From NCBI RefSeq assembly GCF_016920785.2, contig NW_024609880.1:55742121-55806120 (forward strand): a stretch of DNA of 64,000 bases, written 5' to 3'. A program made the position numbers and the translations under genes. The stretch comes from Ixodes scapularis. Lineage: Eukaryota; Arthropoda; Arachnida; Ixodida; Ixodidae. The number at the start of each line of letters is the position of its first letter. The stretch's first letter is position 1. Shown here one piece after another: positions 56,335-64,000 of the stretch. The notes beneath the pieces were generated by a model. The model saw nothing but the letters and a program-made list of their open reading frames with translations, had not been told where the DNA came from and searched no databases.

Positions 56335-57605
56335 TCATTTTCGTCTTCTGCGCATGAGAAAGGAAGTAGCGGTGACGTTAGAACGCCGAGCCCTGATTGG
56401 CTGATCGCGACCCCCTTCTGAGCGTCGTCTGCTCCTTTGCAACGTCGTCTGCTCGCAATGCTGTCTGCTCCTTTGCAACGTCGTCTGCGTCTGTCTTACC
56501 TTTCCTGCGACTTTCGGAAGTGCAGGTCCTTTCGAGCGAGCTCGACTTCGCCTTTCAGAGAGGGCAGACGAAATCACTCGAGCGGTATGTTGTTTTTGTC
56601 TAACAACTAGCAGACGCGCATCAAGGAGAGAAGTCAAAGGACTCACTGGCGAGGAGGCCCGAGGCGCCGAGGTTTGTTTGCTAAGAACCGAGAGTGAGGG
56701 TGAGTGTCCCGCATGTTCCCTCCCAAATACTTTTTCCCTCCTTTCGTGTGCGGCGAGACTCCTCACTCTTTAACGGCGTCGGCGGGTTGGCGCGTGGTTG
56801 GCGCAGTTAACGTCGTCTGCTTTACATCTGCTTGTCAAAGCGATGGCTGCTTTACATTTCCTGCGCCTGTCGGAGATTCACCGCTTTTTTACCGGCGAGA
56901 GTCACCGTTGCCTAGGGAGACAAGGAGATAACAAGAGGAAGAAATTGACCTCTTAATCTAAAATTGAGGTCAGCGATCAATGTATAATACGGGAAGGGTT
57001 CACACGGGTCGCGCGGGCATATTCCATTCAGCACGCCAGCCAGTCGTGGGCAGACGGGGCAGACGGTCGCCGAGTCGGAGTGCCTGCTAGGCCTATCTGC
57101 CGTGCTCGCTTGGTCGTTGTCGGTGGAATCGTGGCCGTTGGCGCTTTTCCCGTGTGTTCGTGGATCCAGCGTTCTTGTTCGTCGTGGTCTGTTTCAAGTA
57201 CTTTTTACTTTTTCCTTGCTGCTTGAAGTCGGGACGCGTGAGAAGCGCACGAAGAAAAAGAAACGTCCGTTGGTCGTCGCGACCGCGACGCTGTCGGCCA
57301 TGCTGATTTGATCGTAAGTGCGTAAGACAGCATCGGAGCTGTCGTGGGATTTCGTAGTAACCTGCGCAAAACTTGCGAAAATTTCGTTTCGTGAATACGA
57401 ATTTGTTCTTAAGTTTTCTCGTACGCACATTTTTGGCGTAAGATCGTTTCGTGAATCTGGCCTCTGCACTTTCGAACATCGCAGGAAAGGTAAGAAAGAC
57501 GCACACGACGTTGCAGAGGAGCAGACGACGCTCAGATAGGGGGTCGCGATCAGCCAATCAGGGCCCCTGCTACCCCCTGCGCAAGAAGCAGACGAACTTG
57601 CCCTC
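56335..57605. mobile_element. 1.27-kb long-TIR element
   Basis: The left arm (56394-56524) contains GATTGGCTGATCGCGACCCC, GAGCGTCGTCTGCTCC, TTACCTTTCCTGCGA. The right arm (57474-57562) is its reverse complement. The left arm has an extra internal copy of CTGCTCCTTTGCAACGTCGTC. No transposase is visible between the arms. Long arms of this kind suit a foldback or MULE-like non-autonomous element. Confidence 0.65.
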
Positions 57606-57689
57606 CGCATTGAAACTTTCGGGGGCTACATACAAAGGCCGATACATGTTATAACAATGTAGCTGAGAGTGATTACGACATAATTTCAT

Positions 57690-60600
57690 AAATTGCGGCG
57701 AAACACAGTTGAACAGCTTTTTTTCATCATCTGATTACTTTCCTCCAGCATATACAGTATTTCCTAGAGATCGGAGTTATGAAGAGATGTCGGCGAACTT
57801 TGGAGGTGGTGTACTTATTGCTGTTAAAAAAACATTTGGATGTGGTACGACGGTTTGACCTTGAATTCAGCGATGAATCTGTCTGGGTGGAAAGAAAATT
57901 TTTTTTGACTCCAACTCGCTCATTAGTAGTTTTTACTTCCCGCTGACCCTTGATGTCACCGGATTTTCGGAAGAAATGAATCTTCTCTTTGATCAACCAG
58001 ACGTAGAGAAATACCGTATTCTTATTCTAGGAAATTTTAAAGGGCAACTCCGATCCATACTTTCGATTCTGGAATTATAAATGTTTTTACCGCAGTCAGC
58101 GTCCCTGAATTACAAGGTGTAACTTGTTTTCTCGTTATTGTGCGTAGTCTTCAAGATATCGACGCCACAAAGTTGTGTTTGGGGCGCGGCCGACAAAACC
58201 GAAACCAGCCGCTGGAGGCCCCGGCAACACTGGAAATCAGCCGCTATGTGGACGTGACCGTCAGGATCGTTCTCGTTCAACGAGTATGCAGGCCAGCGGC
58301 ACCTGACTTTGTTGCGCTAGTCGTCTAAAGATAGAAGGTAAGCTAATTTTGTTTTAATTTCGTATACGTGATGGTTATCCAGCATATGTAGCAAGAGTTA
58401 GTGCGCATACCCAAAAGCTAGCGACTGGAAAACGAGTGAACTCGTTCGGTGTCATACTCGGTAGTTAAGGCTTTCCAAAGTCCACTCATCGAACAACGTC
58501 CACCCACACCTTCTGCGATTTCCGGTCCGTTGGAAACTTGTGAAAAAGCACCTCCAGGCTGCGCAGCGGGTTGTTTGAGCAGCCCACAGCGCTAGAACTT
58601 GCACTCGGCATCTTTCGAGGAACAGCTGGGCAGTCTTGGGCGCACCGAGTTGCTCGCTAAAACGAGTCTTGGAGTCCTAACAAGGGGCGAATAAAGAAAA
58701 TGCTATACGGAAGCTACACGTTCTACAGATAAAAGCAACGGCTAAACGCCAATAACAAGCCAAAGTAGTGGTGGTAGCGGCTCAAAGAAGCGCACTTTAC
58801 ACTGCTCGATCGCGCAACGGATGCGCCCGTCCGGACCGGAGGAAAAAAAGAACGGTCCTGACGTCACGCCCCAACGTTGCGTTAGCGATCGGCAACCCGC
58901 TGGCCACCCGCTAAGGAGCAGCGGCTCGCGGCCGGTCGCATTTTTAGTATCGGCATTAGTTGGGAATGTGGCGTCCCCCTGACTTAATATTTTGGCTGGG
59001 GTCGTATTTTGTGTCACTGCAACGGTACCAGTAATTTATTTCATTTATAGTTTTGGCCGGAGTTGCCCTTTAATATTCCCGATATAAACTGGCATTTAGA
59101 GCACCCTTTCAATACTTCTGGTTGTGTAACATACAAGGCGAACACTCTGCTCTAATCTGTAAAATATCTATAAGACAAAAGCTGTTAAATAGTTTCAGAA
59201 CCCGGGGGGAAACGTGCTGGACCTCGCTCTTGTGAACTTTCACGTTCATAGCATCGCACCGGTGTCTAAACCCCTTGTTCACCTAAATGAGTGGCACGTC
59301 CCCTTCTCCGCTTCTTTCAACGCTTCCTACAGGAGAGCAAAGCATACAAGCTATGAATCGTTCGCTTTCAATAGGGGTAATTATATTGGACTTTTCACAT
59401 TTTTAGATAGCGTTAATTGGGCACCAGTGTAGGAAACAAGCAATGTAAATTTTGCTGTTGAGTTACTGACTGTATTAAGAACGCCATCGAAATGTTTGTT
59501 CCAAAAATATCGTAGTTCATCCCCCTATCCTCATTGGTTTTCGCACGAGCTTAGGTCCGAGCTTAGAAAAAAAAAACTGCACTATCATAGGAAATATAAG
59601 GTCAAACTAACCGAGTTCTGGTAGAATAAGTTTTCTAAATCACGAGTGTTAGCTAACGTGCTAATCAAGCGGGACAACGAATATTACCGAGAGTCAGTTG
59701 AACGCAGCTTAAACCGCGACCCCAAGTATTTCTGGCGGTACATCAATGTTCGCATGACCACGTCCTCTTCTGCGCTGAGCCTGTTTGACGCGTCTGGTAA
59801 AGTACTGAATGAACCTGCATGCTTGTCAAACGCATTCGCTGATTGTTTCGAATCTGTTTACTCTGCAAACTAAGCCGCGTCATGCACGCCAGATGATAGT
59901 AACAAGTATAATGATAACCTCTCAATTACGTCTTTTCAAAACGCTGAAATCGAGATCGCGTAAAAAAGACAAAAACCCAAGCTATCAATGGCTTTTGATG
60001 ACATCCCAAGCTTTATTGTTAAAGGTTGTTGCTCAATTTTTACGCCAGGATTAACGCACATTTTCAACCTGTCTCTATCAATTTTTCCTTTTCCCGAGCT
60101 TTGGAAACATTTTGTCATTGTGCCTGTCCACAAAGGTGGCAAGACCATTGACGTAAAGAATTACAGACCGGTATCCTCGCTCTGTGATTTTTCAAAAGTT
60201 TTTGTAATCGTTTTGATTCAACATTTGTCACAATTCTTTAAATGCAAAATTAGCATTTTACAACATGGTTTTTTCTCTGGCAGGTCTGTAGAGACCAATC
60301 TAGTGTCATTTTTAGACTTTGTTTCGCCAACTGCCGATCAGCGTGGGCAGGTGGATGCCGTAAACTTTGATCTGTTGAAGGCGTTTGACTTTGTGAATCC
60401 TTCGATTCTTGTACATAAATTGGGGACATATAGGGAAAATAACCAGCTTTCCAATTTTTTTTTTTTTAAACTATCTGATGGAAAGAAAAACCTTCGGTCG
60501 AATATCAGGACATCATTCGAGAGCTTATGTGTCTTCTTCTGGTGTACCACAGGGATCCATACTAGGGTCAATTTTATTCAATGTTTTTATAAATGATCTG

Positions 60601-61608
60601 GCTTCTTGTGTGCGTCAATCGCATAATTTGCAATATGCTGACGACATCACATTGTTTAGGCAGGTGTCAACAATTTATCACTATGAAATGCTACCCGAGA
60701 ATGTTAATGCAGTGCACTGTTGGTGTTGCAGCAATCTGTTAACTCTAAATCCTAAAAAAAAAACAAAAAAAAACTGTAGTTATGTCAACCTCTAAGAAAT
60801 TGGAAATCATAAGTTTTTGTTACTGTCTTGAGAACTTACCTCAGCGTAGGGTTGAATGCACCAGAGATTTAGGAGTATATATTGATTCCTTATTATCATT
60901 CAAAGAACATGTTTCTAACATCACAAATGCCGCCTATCAGACGATAGGTGTTATTTCGAGAATAACGCGTGAATTTCTTCGTCAGAGCTTGTGTATTCAT
61001 TTTGTATTTTTCATTAGTACGTAGGAAGCTTGAATTTAGTTCGGATGTTTGGAATTGTATTGGTAGTGCAAACAAGGAAAAAATCAAAAAAGTCCCGAGA
61101 CCTTTCTGTCTTATTATTTATGATCGCTACATTGGCCGCAGTGTTTACTATGGGTATAGCAGGCTTTTAAGACGATGTGGTTGTACTACACTAAGCTCGA
61201 GAAGACTTATGCGGGATATAATTTTTTTGTATAAATGCGTTTATGGTCGCATTGATTGTTCAACCCTCACATCAGCTACTAATATATATGTACCGCGAGT
61301 GCTTTTGAGGGTAAATCCCACTTTCTCAGTTTAAGAAAATCAACATTTTCAATCCCATGAACCGTATCCAACATTCTTATAACAAGTTCAATACAACCAG
61401 CATCGACATTTTCAACTCAAGTGTTCAAGCGTTTATGCGTTTAGTGGCTGATATTTAACTGTTACCCATTTCCTGTTGCCCCATGATAGATATTATTTGT
61501 TGCAAGTGCCGTAGATTTCTTGTGAGTACTTCTTTTGACTATGTGCATCATTGCTTAGGATACTCGGCGTTCACGAGTACGGAAAATAAATGAATTAATG
61601 ATTGACTG
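57690..61608 (+). mobile_element. Jockey/CR1-type LINE, degenerate, split by a TTAA element
   Basis: An endonuclease piece at 57700-58040 includes SYEEMSANFGGGVLIAVKKT and ILILGNF. It resumes at 59070 with NIPDINWHLEHPFNTSGCV. Linker sequence includes RDPKYFWRYINVRM (59720). Reverse transcriptase has VPVHKGGKTIDVKNYRPVSS (60120), FDLLKAFDFVNPSILVHKLG, SSGVPQGSILGSILFNVFIN and LQYADDITLF (YADD at 60637). GVYIDSLLSFKEHVSNI belongs to the thumb. It ends GAAAATAAATGAATTAATGA. Multiple frameshifts and stops; 5' end missing. Confidence 0.75.
58041..59069. mobile_element. 1.03-kb TIR element with TTAA duplication
   Basis: The ends AGGGCAACTCCG and CGGAGTTGCCCT are flanked by TTAA on both sides (58037-58040 and 59070-59073). 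Excision restores GNFNIPDINW in the host LINE. TTAA with AGGG ends fits a Kolobok-type family (piggyBac also uses TTAA). No transposase frame is visible. Confidence 0.8.
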
Positions 61609-61799
61609 AATCGCTCACGGGCTGATTTTTCTTGTCATGAAGCTCCATATATAAAATTTCATCTATGTTTATAGTCTAATGACAAAAAAAATTTGTTGTT
61701 ATTTGACTTTAATAAGTCAGTTCGATTAGTACCTCTTGAACCCTGAAGAAAACGTTCATACGGGTGTCCTAAATTAATTAATTTTAGCACTAATTTATT

Positions 61800-61800
<1 letters not shown>

Positions 61801-61868
<68 letters not shown>
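61801..61868. repeat. (AT)n microsatellite
   Basis: About 34 uninterrupted AT units. Confidence 0.97.
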
Positions 61869-61871
<3 letters not shown>

Positions 61872-62138
61872 CCTTTATTGGGAACCTAAATTAAACATGC
61901 ACTTCAGCTCATACTGTCTTTCATCAATTAGCACCTTGTTGCCGTGTGTTGTGCTTCTACGCTTGATTTAACAACCTATTGTGGATTTCAGGAATTCAAA
62001 GCTGTCATGCAATAAATGCTAACAAAAGGATTCACAGCAGTGTGAAGGCAAGGTAGGTCGACGGGCCAACCTATAAATCTTAAAATAATACTCGCTGTGA
62101 TATTAATGAAAATGAAGTGTATGCTTATGCTCCAAAAG

Positions 62139-62144
62139 TTTATT
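62139..62144 (-). terminator. candidate polyadenylation signal of gene C
   Basis: AATAAA on the minus strand, 156 nt after the gene C stop codon. Confidence 0.55.
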
Positions 62145-62299
62145 TTTGCTGCTCCAGAATGAACTTTTCACTGGTCAAAAGGTGCTTTAGAGGGACTCTG
62201 ACCAATCACATCACTGAAATGTTTCACTTATTTGCTTTGAGACGGCGAGGAATCTCTCCCGGGGCCTCTGGCCCATGACCAGCCGTTCCTCTTGCGCGC

Positions 62300-62472
62300 T
62301 TACAGTCCTGGCTTGATCGCCAACACTACAAAGACATCGAGGTCCAGAGAAGGACTACCGGCTTCTCTTTCGGTCCATAGCCGGGTAGCTTCCCCGGTCA
62401 CATCTTCGAGAAGAAGCGCCTCCTCTTCTTTTGTGAGGTAGTTTCTCATGGGATTCATGTTCATCAGCTCCT
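62300..62472 (-). CDS. gene C exon 3
   Basis: 173 nt from the acceptor CTTCAG at 62473-62478 to a TAA stop at 62300-62302. It encodes LMNMNPMRNYLTKEEEALLL and ends KPGL, matching gene A. Confidence 0.87.
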
Positions 62473-63711
62473 CTGAAGGTAAAGTGCGAAAGATACGAGG
62501 CGTTAACTTGGCATTAACTTCGTTCCGTTGTGCATTTATAAAGGTAATTTAACGCAGCAAAAAAATATGACCAGCCAAAACAATGACCAGGTAAACCAGC
62601 GAAAAGCTATTACTTAGATTACTGTGTTACTAATTTCTCTAAATGGCAGGTAGTTGCGATAACTATGGCGTAATATTTAGCGAGAGCTGAATTGTAGTTG
62701 AGTCAGTTAGGTGTAATATCTAACAGTTCTTGGCTTCGCAAACACATATTTTTGTTATGCAGCACACACGTGTCATCTTACATGCCGAAAATTTCATAGA
62801 CGCCCGTGTCGTTCGAGCGTAATTATACACTGACGTTATGTGCGGTGATGTCCTTTTTCTTTCGCTGTTCCGCAGATCCTACTTACCGATGCAACGGGTA
62901 CCCAAGGAGATAAGAGAGCAATGCAAGCTCCGCGTACTGTTTACCTTTCTTACTAGTCGGTTTTGCTCTCTCAGTTTTGATTGGCATGATTCCGCAGCAG
63001 CGGTTTAACTATATTAGGAATATCGTTAGAACTTGAGCGAGTTGGTACTGCATTTGTGAAAATTAAAACCCGCGCGAAGATGGACCAGGGACGAATAGGG
63101 GCACAAAGAAAGAGCGCTGTCTGTGTGCAATTATATTAGAGTGATCTAGTCGATCGTTCCGTTAACTCTGATAACGACACCCGAAACTCCGCCATCGGCT
63201 TTGCGCATGCACTGTATCGTCGTCGGGGATATCGGAGGTTTCGGAATGATCTACGAAGACACTCATTTTCTCACCACTTCCTCTCCATCCACATCTTTCT
63301 CTCCCAAAGCTTCCGATACTGTTTGTCTAATCCCTTTTATGCGAGGCCTTACCACTATGGTGTAAGGGGGAAAAAAGTCTACATCAGCATCAACCTTTTT
63401 TTTTTTTTCTGATTAAATTCGTGTAAAACAATCTTGATCTACAGACAAACACGCCACATAACACCCGATACAAAACTTCCACAAGCGTCAGAAGCCTAAA
63501 CCAGTCGATCGGTGCCGTATTCCTCAGAAATGACACCGAAGAGATGCTCACGGATAAGGTGCTCCAGACCGGTGTAGTACGTGGGCGTTTCTCGTCTCAC
63601 TTCACAAATCACCGGAGTCAGGTTGGCGGCCTTGAGAAGACCCGACACGTGGGACAAGAGAGCTTCCTTGCCGACTAGTGTCACGCTCGGCGGAATGCAG
63701 GCTTCGCAGAT
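62300..63711 (-). CDS. JHAMT-like methyltransferase, gene C (exons 2-3 only)
   Basis: Minus-strand exons 63552-63711 and 62300-62472, with a 1.08-kb intron (donor GTGAGC, acceptor CTTCAG, phase 1). Both exons have exactly the lengths of gene A exons 2 and 3 (160 and 173 nt). The product is the C-terminal half: ICEACIPPSVTLVGKEALLS, GLLKAANLTPVICEV, LEHLI, NPMRNYLTKEEEALLLEDVT and RLWTERE. It ends VFVVLAIKPGL. The SAM-binding exon 1 should lie beyond 64000. No lesion is seen. Confidence 0.85.
63140..63262. mobile_element. short palindromic TIR element in gene C intron 2
   Basis: GTGATCTAGTCGATCG at the left and GGAATGATCTACGAAGACAC at the right, with an interior of TCTGATAACGACAC and GGGGATATCGGAGG. 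It resembles the interior of the element at 5808-5945. Confidence 0.55.
63552..63711 (-). CDS. gene C exon 2
   Basis: 160 nt between the acceptor TCTTTGCAG (63712-63720) and a GTGAGC donor. It encodes ICEACIPPSVTLVGKEALLS, then GLLKAANLTPVICEVRRE and GLEHLI. The sequence upstream of the acceptor on the minus strand is intron. Confidence 0.87.
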
Positions 63712-63892
63712 CTGCAAAGACCGCACAGGCGTGACCTGTCTTTCAACGTATACGTATACTGTATACAGTACATTCCCGGGCTTCCTGAGGATATATAGAC
63801 TACCCCAATAGTCGCCTTTTGCGCGTTGAAATCTGTCTAAACTGGGAAGTGGAACGCGCACACACCAACACAGTGTTTACAAAAAGGCCCGC

Positions 63893-64000
63893 TTTGCCCA
63901 CACCGGTGTGGGCAAAGCGAGTGCGCAGAAACCAAATTTGGGAGGAGTGAAGCGTCTGCGCATGCGCAGTATCGACAGAAGCGCCACCGCGGTTGCGTGA
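63893..64000. repeat. repeat shared with 1775-1882
   Basis: Same strand and same order of phrases as the copy near the left end, including GAGTGCGCAGAAACCA, GCGCATGCGCA and AGCGCCACCG. Runs to the window edge. Confidence 0.6.
63894..63917. repeat. perfect 24-bp palindrome
   Basis: TTTGCCCACACC followed by its exact complement. A decayed version (TTTGCCCACA then TGTGGGCA) sits in the related segment at 1775. Confidence 0.95.

Overview
The window is animal nuclear DNA, most likely from a tick or a related arachnid. Coding exons are short, spliced with GT-AG introns, and sparse, and most of the rest is made of transposable elements. The host genes are a family of class I SAM-dependent methyltransferases resembling juvenile hormone acid O-methyltransferase (JHAMT). 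Tick assignment is inference from this gene family, the CsRn1-type Gypsy element, the I-group LINEs and the Penelope-like remnants; I could not search a database.

Host genes. There are three paralogues with the same three-exon layout and the same splice phases (0 then 1). Gene A (6959-10211, +) is complete except for one extra C in a C5 run that breaks exon 1. Gene B (33443-45411, +) is intact and predicts about 290 residues. Its 9.9-kb second intron holds a hAT element and a 6.1-kb LINE. Gene C (62300-63711, -) shows exons 2 and 3; exon 1 lies past the window edge. A and B are head to tail and C faces them.

Mobile DNA between and inside the genes. 4689-6384 and 35900-38015 are two copies of one hAT-type element with 8-bp target duplications. 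11582-18042 is bounded by long terminal inverted repeats and carries a THAP-like exon. 18730-20530 is a cluster of palindromic GAGGGT and TCACGTGA minisatellites, a Penelope-like GIY-YIG remnant and a foldback element. 20954-30545 is a decayed CsRn1-type Gypsy element split by a 739-bp element in its LTR and a 5.5-kb element in gag, and the 5.5-kb element has its own nested insertions. 38825-44960 is a full-length but dead I-group LINE. 46460-52110 is a full-length I-group LINE with both ORFs open and matching target duplications. 57690-61608 is a dead Jockey/CR1-type LINE split by a 1.03-kb element with TTAA duplications.

Small palindromic elements sharing TAGRGAGTTTTAGTAGAYC ends are scattered through the window with different interiors. 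Two minus-strand segments, 37327-37360 and 26912-26948, look like minimal hammerhead ribozymes of the kind carried by Penelope-like elements. No tRNA or rRNA gene, CRISPR array or bacterial-type operon was seen.
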